Shown one piece after another: positions 1 to 6,259 of a DNA stretch of 33,376 nt (position 1 is its first letter; each line of letters opens with the position of its first letter). Source of the DNA: Oscillospiraceae bacterium (lineage in GTDB: Bacteria; Bacillota; Clostridia; Oscillospirales; Butyricicoccaceae); assembly GCA_015068445.1 (NCBI GenBank), contig SVKN01000022.1:1-33376 (forward strand), in the 5' to 3' direction. The notes beneath the pieces are model-generated. The model was given only the letters and a program-made list of their open reading frames with translations. It made no database searches and was not told the DNA's origin. The translations under genes were made by a program, and so were the position numbers.

Positions 1-2
1 AG

Positions 3-269
3 GTGCTGCTGGATCACAGCCATTATCTGAGCGCCCGGGCGCGCCGGACGCTGCTGCTGCGCCTGGCCCGGGACCGCCGGTATTACGAGCCGCTGTTTTA
101 CGAGCTGTGCGAATCGTCGGACGAGGGGACGCTCCGCGAGGCGCGCGCCGCCGCCCGGGAGCGCCGGAACAGCCGCGCCGCCGCGCTGCTCTCCGATTTC
201 CTCGGGGATGACGAGCGCCCCGACCTGCGCACCCGCGCCGTGGAGTGGCTGCTGGGACTTGCCTATTGA
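3..269 (+). CDS. 3' end of an unrecognised protein (partial)
   Basis: An open frame runs from the window edge to a TGA at 267-269, giving 88 residues. The first codon in frame is GTG, but with no upstream sequence it may be an internal valine, so I treat this as the C-terminal part of a gene starting outside the window. The peptide is very rich in Arg, Ala, Leu and Glu and looks largely helical. It has no cysteine pair, transmembrane segment or catalytic motif that I recognise, and I assign no function. The next gene begins 46 bases downstream on the same strand with its own ribosome binding site. Confidence 0.5.
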   Translation: MLLDHSHYLSARARRTLLLRLARDRRYYEPLFYELCESSDEGTLREARAAARERRNSRAAALLSDFLGDDERPDLRTRAVEWLLGLAY

Positions 270-315
270 GCCGCGCTGTGGTACTCTTAATAAAAAAGAG
301 GATCACGGAGGCGCT

Positions 316-1068
316 ATGAAAACCGTCAACATCAAATCCCCCGGCGGGTGGGACATCCCCGCCGACTATACCATCGAGGGCCATGAGGCCATGGTCTGCA
401 TCATCGCCCACGGCTTCGGCAGCAGCCGCAAGAGCTCCACGGCGCAGATGATGCTGGAGCACTGCAAAGCGCTGGGCATGGGCGCCGTCGCCTTCGACTG
501 GCCCTGCCACGGCGGCAGTGAGGCCCCTTACACCGCCCTGACCATCGACAACTGCCAGCGCGACCTGCAGGCCGTGGAGCAGTGGGCCGTCCAGCGCGCC
601 CCGGGCGCGGAGATCGTCTATTTCGGCTCCAGCTTCGGCGGCTACAACACGCTGCTGCACCTGTGCTCGGGCGTCAGCCTGGGCCGCCGGGCCGTGCTGC
701 GCTCCTGCGCCGTCGATATGGACACGCTGTTCACCATCGACACCCCGGGCGTCCGGGAGCAGATCGCGGAGAAGGGGTATTACCACTACGATCCCGGCTT
801 CGGCCCCGGCCTCGACCTGTGCGAGACGTTCTTCGAGACACTGGCGGGCAACTCGCCCTTCAAGCTGACGCTGCCGGACGGCGTGAAGGTCCACCTGATC
901 CACGGCATGGACGACGACGTGGTGGACCCCGCGGAGGCGTATCGCTACGCCGCGGAGAAGCGCGTGCCCATCACGCTGATCCCCGCCACCGGCCACGGCA
1001 TCGACAGCGAGCTGGGCATCAGCACGCTGCTGCGGCTGACTGCGTCGTTTTACACCCAGGCGAAATAA
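316..1068 (+). CDS. alpha/beta hydrolase, serine esterase/lipase type
   Basis: This 250-residue protein has the layout of a small cytoplasmic alpha/beta hydrolase. An oxyanion-loop motif HGFGSS lies near residues 32-37. The nucleophile elbow GSSFGG at 104-109 places the catalytic serine at 106. An HGMDDDVVDP segment near 196-205 supplies the acid, and GHG near 226-228 supplies the histidine. The family hydrolyses esters, amides or thioesters; the substrate cannot be read from the sequence. No signal peptide is visible. The ATG at 316 follows a GGAGG at short distance, and an upstream in-frame extension lacks a comparable site, so the short form is preferred. The gene ends just before the queT promoter. 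Confidence 0.85.
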   Translation: MKTVNIKSPGGWDIPADYTIEGHEAMVCIIAHGFGSSRKSSTAQMMLEHCKALGMGAVAFDWPCHGGSEAPYTALTIDNCQRDLQAVEQWAVQRAPGAEIVYFGSSFGGYNTLLHLCSGVSLGRRAVLRSCAVDMDTLFTIDTPGVREQIAEKGYYHYDPGFGPGLDLCETFFETLAGNSPFKLTLPDGVKVHLIHGMDDDVVDPAEAYRYAAEKRVPITLIPATGHGIDSELGISTLLRLTASFYTQAK

Positions 1069-1076
1069 GGTTTTCC

Positions 1077-1112
1077 TTGACGCGGGTATCGTTTTATGAT
1101 ATGATACCCGCG
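1077..1112 (+). promoter_or_regulatory. queT promoter with embedded 10-bp inverted repeat
   Basis: TTGACG (1077-1082) and TATGAT (1100-1105) are separated by 17 bases, and TGA in front of the second box makes an extended -10. The inverted repeat CGCGGGTATC (1081-1090) / GATACCCGCG (1103-1112) has perfect 10-bp arms, one overlapping the end of the -35 and the other overlapping the -10. It could be a repressor operator or, if transcribed from the upstream gene, a hairpin terminator; no T-run follows it, which favours the operator reading. Confidence 0.7.
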
Positions 1113-1128
1113 TTCCTAAAATTGCATA

Positions 1129-1168
1129 GACAGTTCGTGACCATCCTGTCGATAAACAAAACTACGGG
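1129..1168 (+). promoter_or_regulatory. preQ1-I riboswitch aptamer
   Basis: The fold matches the minimal class I preQ1 aptamer. Stem P1 is GACAG (1129-1133) with CTGTC (1146-1150). The 12-base loop starting TTC spans 1134-1145, and an A-rich tail follows from 1151. The pseudoknot helix P2 can form between CGTG (1136-1139) and TACG (1163-1166). The family binds the queuosine precursor preQ1. The downstream terminator and a QueT-family gene agree with this assignment. It is recognised by structure and context, not by an alignment. Confidence 0.85.
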
Positions 1169-1207
1169 ACCTGCCGCGGCCGAAAGAAAGGGCCGGGGCT
1201 GCATCTG

Positions 1208-1236
1208 ATGGGCGCATGGCGTCCATTTTTGCTTTT
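1208..1236 (+). terminator. riboswitch expression-platform terminator
   Basis: ATGGGCGC (1208-1215) pairs with GCGTCCAT (1219-1226) over a three-base loop with one G-U pair, followed by TTTTTGCTTTT. It lies between the preQ1 aptamer and the AGGAGG of queT at 1237-1242, so ligand binding probably acts by transcription termination. Confidence 0.75.
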
Positions 1237-1250
1237 AGGAGGAAAATCAA

Positions 1251-1739
1251 ATGAAAAGCACGAGCACCCGCAGGCTGGCGATCAGCGGCGCCCTGGCCGC
1301 CCTGTACGTCGCCCTGACCCTGAGCACCGCGTCCTTCGCCTACGGACCCATCCAGTTCCGCATCGCCGACGCGCTGTGCGTCATCCCGTTCTTCGCGCCC
1401 TACACGTCCGTCGGCCTGTTCATCGGCTGCCTGATCGCCAACATCTTCTCCACGGTGTCGGCCCTCGACATCATCATCGGCTCCGCGGCCACGCTGCTGG
1501 GCTGCGTCGCCACGGCGAAGCTGAAAAACAAGTGGCTGACGCCCATCCCCACCATCGTCTCCAACGCCGTTCTGGTGGGCGCCATGCTGGCTTATGTCTA
1601 CACCCCCGACGCCTTCCTCCAGGGCTTCATCACCATGGGCGCCCAGGTGGCCGCCGGCGAGATCGCCGTCATGCTGGCCCTGGGCCTGCCGCTGACGCTG
1701 TGGCTGGAGAAAAGCAGGCTGAAGACCCAGATCCAATAA
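1251..1739 (+). CDS. queT: QueT-family queuosine precursor transporter
   Basis: This 162-residue integral membrane protein has five or six hydrophobic segments. The N-terminal signature YGPIQFRIADAL near residues 31-42 is typical of the QueT (DUF988) family, the substrate-binding component of ECF-type importers for queuosine precursors such as preQ1. Its length is normal for the family. The start ATG is eight bases behind AGGAGG. The preQ1-I riboswitch and terminator directly upstream support the substrate: when preQ1 is plentiful the transporter would be switched off. The shared ECF energising module is not in this window. Confidence 0.92.
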   Translation: MKSTSTRRLAISGALAALYVALTLSTASFAYGPIQFRIADALCVIPFFAPYTSVGLFIGCLIANIFSTVSALDIIIGSAATLLGCVATAKLKNKWLTPIPTIVSNAVLVGAMLAYVYTPDAFLQGFITMGAQVAAGEIAVMLALGLPLTLWLEKSRLKTQIQ

Positions 1740-1746
1740 AAACAAA

Positions 1747-1773
1747 GGCCGTGAAGCGGATGCTTCACAGCCC
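1747..1773 (+). repeat. degenerate copy of the 1995 terminator hairpin
   Basis: The 20-base core GCCGTGAAGCGGATGCTTCA recurs exactly at 1997-2016. Here the 3' arm is damaged (CACAGCC instead of CACGGCT) and no T-run follows. The two direct copies bracket the R2 element between queT and the acetyltransferase gene. This copy may once have been the queT terminator. Confidence 0.7.
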
Positions 1774-1804
1774 AGTCTGCAGACATGATTTGTTTTCGCT
1801 TTGT

Positions 1805-1968
1805 GTGCGCAAACGATCGGTATTGAATCATTTTTTGGCGGACATGTGCCGCCGAAAAACACCTTAAAAGCGAGCAAGGCGAGCGCTCGCGCCGACCAAG
1901 CGCGGCGCAGACGCGCGATAAGCGCGAGTAATACTCGGATGAAGACCCAGCGAAACGGTCTTCATCCG
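1805..1968 (+). repeat. dispersed intergenic repeat R2, copy 1
   Basis: This 164-base block matches the reverse complement of 31755-31918 along its whole length, with the same length in both places. It contains two hairpins. One is inside-out: TTTTTTGGCGG (1831-1841), loop ACATGTG, then CCGCCGAAAAA (1849-1859). The other is an 11-bp stem, CGGATGAAGAC (1936-1946) with GTCTTCATCCG (1958-1968). A GC-rich linker containing GCGAGCGCTCGC joins them. The element lies between the convergent genes queT and the acetyltransferase. No transposase or terminal repeat typical of an IS is present. Confidence 0.8.
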
Positions 1969-1994
1969 AAGCGTGTCGCGTTTGTCGACACGCA

Positions 1995-2029
1995 AAGCCG
2001 TGAAGCGGATGCTTCACGGCTTGTTTTTT
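1995..2029 (+). terminator. intrinsic terminator between convergent genes
   Basis: AAGCCGTGAAG (1995-2005) and CTTCACGGCTT (2012-2022) form a perfect 11-bp stem with a six-base loop, followed by TTGTTTTTT. The T-run points it at plus-strand transcription coming from queT and R2. The stop codon of the minus-strand acetyltransferase gene overlaps its end. Confidence 0.85.
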
Positions 2030-2531
2030 ACGGCAGCCGGTACGTCGGGTGCTGCAGGCCCGTGGGCGGGTAATACTGCGTCCCGATCCGGCGGAAGCCC
2101 AGACGGGCGAGGACGCGGGCCGAGGCGTCGTTGTCCGGGTGATGGCCCGCCTCCAGCGCGGAGACGCCCAGCGCCTCAAAGGCGTACCGCACGACGGCCC
2201 GCCCGGCCTCCGTGGCCAGGCCCATGTGCCAGTACCGGGGCCGCAGGTGGTACCCCAGCTCCATCACGCCCTTCTCCCCGGCGGGCCGCAGCCCGCAGCA
2301 GCCCACGAGGTCGCCGGTCTCCCGGAGAAAGACCGGCCAGTACTGGACGTTGTGCGCGCGCTGATTCTCTTCCTCCAGCCGGAGCCGCGCGTCGATCTGC
2401 TCCGGTGTGAACCCCTCCGGCGCGCCGATGAGACGCGTCACCATGGGGTCGCCCCACAGCGCCCGCGCCTGCTCCCTCAGCCCGTCGTCCCAGCGGCCGA
2501 AGCCCAGCCGCTCCGTTTCCAGAAAGTACAT
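2028..2531 (-). CDS. GNAT N-acetyltransferase, RimJ/RimL type
   Basis: This is a 167-residue single-domain GNAT protein. It begins with the LETERLGFGRW strand typical of the RimJ/RimL subgroup. An acetyl-CoA pyrophosphate-binding loop, RPRYWHMGLAT, lies near residues 97-107, and the conserved N..S...L..LGF segment near 134-146 follows. Such enzymes transfer acetyl from acetyl-CoA to protein N-termini or small amines; the acceptor here is unknown. A GTG three codons upstream is also open, but the AAGGAG sits eight bases before the ATG and would abut the GTG, so the ATG at 2531 is chosen. The gene is transcribed alone toward queT. Confidence 0.88.
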   Translation of the reverse strand: MYFLETERLGFGRWDDGLREQARALWGDPMVTRLIGAPEGFTPEQIDARLRLEEENQRAHNVQYWPVFLRETGDLVGCCGLRPAGEKGVMELGYHLRPRYWHMGLATEAGRAVVRYAFEALGVSALEAGHHPDNDASARVLARLGFRRIGTQYYPPTGLQHPTYRLP

Positions 2532-2599
2532 CCCGGTCACTCCTTCCTACCTGAGATTATAGGCGGTCGGGCAGGGGAGGTCAATCGAAAAAATGCCGC

Positions 2600-2628
2600 T
2601 TGACAATCGCCGGCTTTCGTAGTATAGT
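2600..2628 (+). promoter_or_regulatory. promoter of the T-box transcript
   Basis: TTGACA (2600-2605) and TATAGT (2623-2628) with a 17-base spacer are close to the housekeeping sigma consensus. Initiation near 2635 would make a leader of about 340 bases ending at the binding-protein gene. Confidence 0.8.
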
Positions 2629-2639
2629 AATTCACAACG

Positions 2640-2921
2640 ATAAAGCAATAACGACAACCGCTGAGTAGAAATAGTACCTCGGGAATCGGTCATTTCAGAG
2701 AGCCGCGTATGGTGTGATGCGGCAATGGACGGCCCGGGCGAATGGATCTATGAGGGCAGCAGGAAAGCGCGCACGCGTGAGTAATGGCTGACGGGAGCTC
2801 CGCCCGTTATCAAGGGAGGGCATATGATTGTATGCTGAAAGAGCGGACGTCTTGTACGTCAATTTGGGTGGTACCGCAGAAGCAGAGCTTTTGTCCCAGG
2901 AGGGACGAAGGCTCTTTTTTT
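2640..2921 (+). promoter_or_regulatory. T-box tRNA-sensing leader
   Basis: The landmarks occur in the expected order. AGTA at 2664-2667 is the 5' part of the specifier-loop S-turn. AGAGAG follows at 2697-2702, then a distal stem-loop CCGC..TGGTG.GA.GCGG (about 2703-2722), GAA at 2741-2743, the invariant TGGGTGGTACCGC bulge at 2865-2877, and a terminator. GCGG at 2843-2846 can pair with CCGC at 2874-2877 to form the antiterminator. T-boxes bind a tRNA and read through when it is uncharged. The specifier triplet lies in the stretch after GAA (TGGATCTATGAG); ATC (Ile), TGG (Trp) and GAT (Asp) are candidates and I cannot choose between them. Confidence 0.92.
2885..2921 (+). terminator. T-box terminator
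   Basis: Positions 2885-2897 pair with 2902-2914 over a four-base AGGA loop (13 bp including G-U pairs), followed by seven T. It is mutually exclusive with the antiterminator that uses the TGGGTGGTACCGC element just upstream. Confidence 0.88.
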
Positions 2922-2978
2922 ATTCCCCCACGCTCGCCGGACGGCGGCTTTTATTGCTTGAAACAAGGAGGAACCATG

Positions 2979-4532
2979 ATGAAAACGAAAAAGCTCCTGG
3001 CGCTGCTGCTGGCCGCCGCGCTGACGCTGTCGCTGTACGCCTGCTCGCAGGCGGAGGCGAAGACTGAGACGACGCCCGCCCCCGCGGAGGAGGCGCCCGC
3101 CGAACCGCAGACGCTGACGATCGCCATCGCCAGCGAGCCCGCCACGCTCCACCCCTTCGACCACTCCGCCGTGGTGTGCGGGTACATGAACCAGATGACC
3201 TACAATAAGCTGTTCACCACCGACCTCGACACGCTGGAGCCGATCCCCGAGCTGGTGGAGCGTTACACCTGCTCGGACGACGGCCTCGCCTGGGATTTCA
3301 CGCTCCGGCAGGGCGTTTTGTTCCACAACGGCGAGGAGATGACCGCCGCCGACGCCGTGGCGTCGCTGGAGTACGCGGCCACCTTCGCCTACTGCACGCG
3401 CTACACCACCTTCTGGAAGACGCTGGAGCAGACCGGCGACTACACTTTCCGCATCACCACCGAGGAGCCCTACAGCCTCGCGCTGTACGACCTGAGCTCC
3501 AACGCCGCCTGCGTCCTGCCCAAAAGCCTCATCGAGGCGGGCCACGACTTCGCCGCGGACCCTGTGGGCACCGGCCCCTTCGTCTTTGAAAACATTTCCA
3601 TCGGCGACCGCATTTCTTTTACCAAAAATAACGAATACTATGATATGACCCATTTCCCGGCCGTCGACCGCATGGTTTGGCGCGTGATCCCCGAGGGCTC
3701 CTCCCGCACCATCGCGCTGGAGACCGGGGAGGTCGATCTCGTGGTGGACGTGGAGTCCAACGACGTCCCGCGCCTGCAGGCGGAGGAGGGGATCGACGTC
3801 CTCATCACCCCGGGCACCCGGCTGTCGTTCATGACCATGAACAGCGAGCGCGCCCCCTTCAGCGACGTCAATTTCCGCAAGGCGCTCTGCGCCGCCGTGG
3901 ACCGGGAGGCCGTGCTGGCCGTGGCCGCCGGCGGGCTGGGCAAGGCCGCGCTGTCCCCGAACCCCGAGGTCTACGGCGGCTCCACGCTGGAGAACGTCAC
4001 CGCCTACGATCCCGCTCTCGCCGAAACGCTGCTGGCGCAGTCCGGCGTCGACACGGAGACGCTGTCGCTCACCTGCCTGTGCTACAGCGACGACACCCGC
4101 CGGGCCGCCGAGGTGATCCAGAGCTACCTGGCCGAGATCGGCGTGACCGTGGAGATCGAGAGTCTCGACTTCGCCGCCTTCCTCACCCGGATGCTTGGCG
4201 GAGACTACGACTGCGCCGTGGCCGGATACAGCTCCACCAATATGCTGACGTACATGAAGGGCCTGTGGCACTCCGCCTCCATCGGCGCCTCCAATTCCTC
4301 CCGGTACGTCGATCCCGCGCTGGACGAGCTGATCGCGCTGGCCGAGACGCAGACCGATGAAGCGGCGCGCCTGGAAACGCTCACCGAGATCTGCCGGCGC
4401 ACCAACGATCTGTCCCTTCTGCTGCCGCTGTACACCACCTCCGTGGTCCGCGCCTGCTCCGACCGTGTGGCGGGACTGCGCGTCAGCGCCTCCGGCGGCA
4501 CCCTCTGGAACGACCTGTCCCTGCATTCATAG
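2979..4532 (+). CDS. ABC transporter substrate-binding lipoprotein, peptide (SBP_bac_5) family
   Basis: This is a 517-residue extracytoplasmic solute-binding protein. A short basic N-terminus and hydrophobic stretch lead to the lipobox LYAC with the lipidated cysteine at residue 22, then a Glu/Pro/Ala-rich linker. The body carries the family signature around GLAWDFTLRQGVLFHNGEEMTA (split GLAWDFTLRQ / GVLFHNGEEMTA) near 100-125. The family binds oligopeptides, dipeptides, nickel or opines; the ligand is not evident. Two adjacent ATGs (2976, 2979) are possible; the second is seven bases from AGGAGG and is preferred. No permease or ATPase gene follows, so the protein is an orphan that must use a remote transporter. 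Expression is controlled by the T-box leader. Confidence 0.88.
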   Translation: MKTKKLLALLLAAALTLSLYACSQAEAKTETTPAPAEEAPAEPQTLTIAIASEPATLHPFDHSAVVCGYMNQMTYNKLFTTDLDTLEPIPELVERYTCSDDGLAWDFTLRQGVLFHNGEEMTAADAVASLEYAATFAYCTRYTTFWKTLEQTGDYTFRITTEEPYSLALYDLSSNAACVLPKSLIEAGHDFAADPVGTGPFVFENISIGDRISFTKNNEYYDMTHFPAVDRMVWRVIPEGSSRTIALETGEVDLVVDVESNDVPRLQAEEGIDVLITPGTRLSFMTMNSERAPFSDVNFRKALCAAVDREAVLAVAAGGLGKAALSPNPEVYGGSTLENVTAYDPALAETLLAQSGVDTETLSLTCLCYSDDTRRAAEVIQSYLAEIGVTVEIESLDFAAFLTRMLGGDYDCAVAGYSSTNMLTYMKGLWHSASIGASNSSRYVDPALDELIALAETQTDEAARLETLTEICRRTNDLSLLLPLYTTSVVRACSDRVAGLRVSASGGTLWNDLSLHS

Positions 4533-4678
4533 TGTCCGAAGCGTTTTCTGACATTTTTCACAAAAAGACGACCGGATATTTGTTATGAGGGCAATACAGG
4601 ACGGGTAATTTTTCACAACCTTTCTGGCGAAAACGACGAAAATAGGGAAGATATATTCCAGAGAATCTCTTTTTACTG

Positions 4679-4715
4679 TATAATATTGTCAGTCATTCTC
4701 TGCCTATAGGCAGAG
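4679..4715 (+). promoter_or_regulatory. promoter -10 and palindromic operator of the WYL regulator gene
   Basis: A perfect TATAAT lies at 4679-4684; no good -35 is visible 17 bases upstream. Fourteen bases later is an 18-bp perfect palindrome, CTCTGCCTATAGGCAGAG (4698-4715). It would fall at about +8 to +25 of the transcript and is followed by the regulator's ribosome binding site and start at 4759. Autoregulation by the WYL protein is an inference. Confidence 0.6.
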
Positions 4716-4758
4716 CCCACGACTCCGCCGCGTCATTGCACCCAAAGGAGGGAGTATT

Positions 4759-5727
4759 ATGGCGAAGTCATCCGGTCAAAAGCTCAAGCTGATCTATCTG
4801 AAGGACTACCTGCTCCGCAGCAGCGACGCCGAACACCCCGTTTCCATCAACGACATGATCGCCCATCTGGCGGCCAGGGGCATTTCAGCCGAGCGCAAAA
4901 GTCTGTACGACGATATCAGCGAGCTGCAGCTGTACGGTCTGGACATCGAACGCACCAAGGGAAAGACCACGGGCTATTACGTGGCCTCCCGTGAGTTCCA
5001 GATGCCCGAGCTGAAACTGCTGGTGGACGCTGTTCAGTCGTCCCGCTTCATCACCCAGAAGAAGACCATGGCGCTGATCAAGAAGATCGAAAACCTTGCC
5101 AGCGTCCACGAGGGCCGTTTCCTGCAGCGTCAGGTGGTGGTCCAGAACCGCGTCAAGAGCATGAACGAGTCCGTTTACTACAACGTGGACATCCTGTCCG
5201 AGGCCATCGAGCGCCGGGTGATGACCACGTTCAAGTACTTCGAGTACGGCCCCGACAAGCGCCGCAAGTTCCGCCACAACGACATGCTCTATCAGGTCAG
5301 TCCCCAGTTCCTCGTGTGGGATGATGAAAACTACTATCTGGTCGCCCTGACAGACGAGGGCGAGACGCGCCATTACCGCGTGGACAAGATGTCCGACATC
5401 CGCCCCACGGGCGTTCCCGCGGAGCACGGGGACATCGACCCCGCGCTCTATACGAACAGCCTGTTCGGCATGTACAGCGGCGAGCGCTGCTCGGTGCGCC
5501 TGCTGTTCCGCAACGACATGGCCGGCGTGGCAATCGACCGCTTCGGCAAGGACGTGATCTTCGCCCGCTACGACGACGATCACTTCACCGTCAACGTGGA
5601 CGTCACGGTCAGCCCCCAGTTCTTCGGCTGGCTCTTCGGCCTCAACGGCGGCGCCGTGATCCTCGCCCCCGAGGACGTCCGCCAGCAGATGAAGGACTAC
5701 CTCGAAAAAACGCTCCAGGAATACTAA
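4759..5727 (+). CDS. WYL-domain transcriptional regulator
   Basis: This is a 322-residue protein of the DeoR-like HTH/WYL family. The N-terminal ~75 residues form a winged helix, with the recognition-helix region RKSLYDDISELQLYGLDIE. A linker helix follows, then the WYL domain from about residue 145, including YQVSPQFLVWDDENYYLVAL, where YYL stands at the WYL position, and HYRVDKM. The C-terminal WCX part covers roughly 235-320. WYL domains sense small ligands or nucleic acids and control transcription, commonly near stress or defence genes. Here the gene stands alone, preceded by a palindrome and closed by its own terminator, so its targets are not evident apart from probable self-control. 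The start follows AAAGGAGGG. Confidence 0.87.
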   Translation: MAKSSGQKLKLIYLKDYLLRSSDAEHPVSINDMIAHLAARGISAERKSLYDDISELQLYGLDIERTKGKTTGYYVASREFQMPELKLLVDAVQSSRFITQKKTMALIKKIENLASVHEGRFLQRQVVVQNRVKSMNESVYYNVDILSEAIERRVMTTFKYFEYGPDKRRKFRHNDMLYQVSPQFLVWDDENYYLVALTDEGETRHYRVDKMSDIRPTGVPAEHGDIDPALYTNSLFGMYSGERCSVRLLFRNDMAGVAIDRFGKDVIFARYDDDHFTVNVDVTVSPQFFGWLFGLNGGAVILAPEDVRQQMKDYLEKTLQEY

Positions 5728-5732
5728 AAGAA

Positions 5733-5759
5733 AGGCCGCCCTTCGAGGCGGCCTTTTTA
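5733..5759 (+). terminator. terminator of the WYL regulator gene
   Basis: AGGCCGCC (5733-5740) and GGCGGCCT (5747-5754) form a stem with loop CTTCGA, followed by TTTTTAG. The same hairpin, including the following AGTGAAGAGTGAAG, recurs in inverted orientation at 10546-10589, so it belongs to repeat R1. Confidence 0.88.
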
Positions 5760-6176
5760 GTGAAGAGTGAAGAGTGAAGGTGTCGGCCTTCGGCCGACGA
5801 TTGAATACCGCCTTCGGCGGTGTATATCATGGCCCCGGATCGTGGTTTTCGCAGCGGCGGCCTGCGGCCGCCATGACCGCGTCCGCGCACATCATGGCAC
5901 CGTCAGCATAGCCTCCCTCTCCGTCTGAACACGCGTGTCTCAGCCTGCGGCTGGAGCCTTTCGCGCGGAATAGGGAGGGGTACTCACCCCGCAAAAGAAG
6001 ACCTATTTGCGGGGAGCCCGAGACCGCGTCAGCGGTGGAGGGAGCTGCCCCGGGCATAGAGCCGCTCCGGAAACGCGATCATCCCGTGCCAGCTCCCTCA
6101 AGGAGGGAGCCACGCCGCGAAGCGGCGGTATCAGATGCGCCGCAGGCACAACAATTGTCCATTGTCAATTGTCAAT
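5759..6176 (+). repeat. dispersed intergenic repeat R1, copy A
   Basis: No gene is supported in this stretch. It aligns with the reverse complement of 10199-10560 over nearly its full length, at roughly 85-90% by eye. It is a chain of GC-rich hairpins: GTCGGC-CTTC-GGCCGAC, a TACCGCC...GGCGGT stem, GGCGGCC-TGC-GGCCGCC, CAGCC-TGC-GGCTG, and CCCCGCAAA...TTTGCGGGG. One end carries AGTGAAG tandem units and the other carries TTGTCAA units. Copy A has 65 extra bases (6046-6110) between direct copies of GGAGGGAGC. The copy lies between convergent genes. Confidence 0.85.
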
Positions 6177-6224
6177 TCGCCCTTCACTGTCCACTGTCCA
6201 CTGTCAACTGTCAACTGTCAACTG
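6152..6224 (+). repeat. tandem heptamer tract
   Basis: About ten imperfect 7-base units form the tract, of types TTGTCCA, TTGTCAA, CTGTCCA and CTGTCAA, ending in three exact CTGTCAA units. Unit spacing stays at seven bases apart from one interruption. It lies at the far end of R1 copy A. The units are too short for a CRISPR and have no spacers. Confidence 0.85.
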
Positions 6225-6227
6225 AAA

Positions 6228-6253
6228 GAGGCCGCCCTTCCGGGCGGCCTCTT
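6228..6253. terminator. bidirectional hairpin terminator
   Basis: GAGGCCGCCC (6228-6237) pairs perfectly with GGGCGGCCTC (6242-6251) over TTCC. A short A-run lies on the left and TT on the right. It follows the stop codon of the minus-strand DMT transporter gene at 6260. Confidence 0.75.
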
Positions 6254-6259
6254 CGGCAC

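Noticed and set aside
1805..1968. Insertion sequence or MITE with a transposase remnant
   Set aside because: No transposase-like frame, no terminal inverted repeats spanning the ends and no short target duplication directly at the ends could be seen.
2784..2978. An N-terminal extension of the peptide-binding protein
   Set aside because: The upstream in-frame codons lie inside the T-box leader and its terminator. The signal peptide and AGGAGG fix the start at 2976/2979.
6152..6224. CRISPR array
   Set aside because: Units are seven bases, contiguous and without spacers; no cas gene is near.
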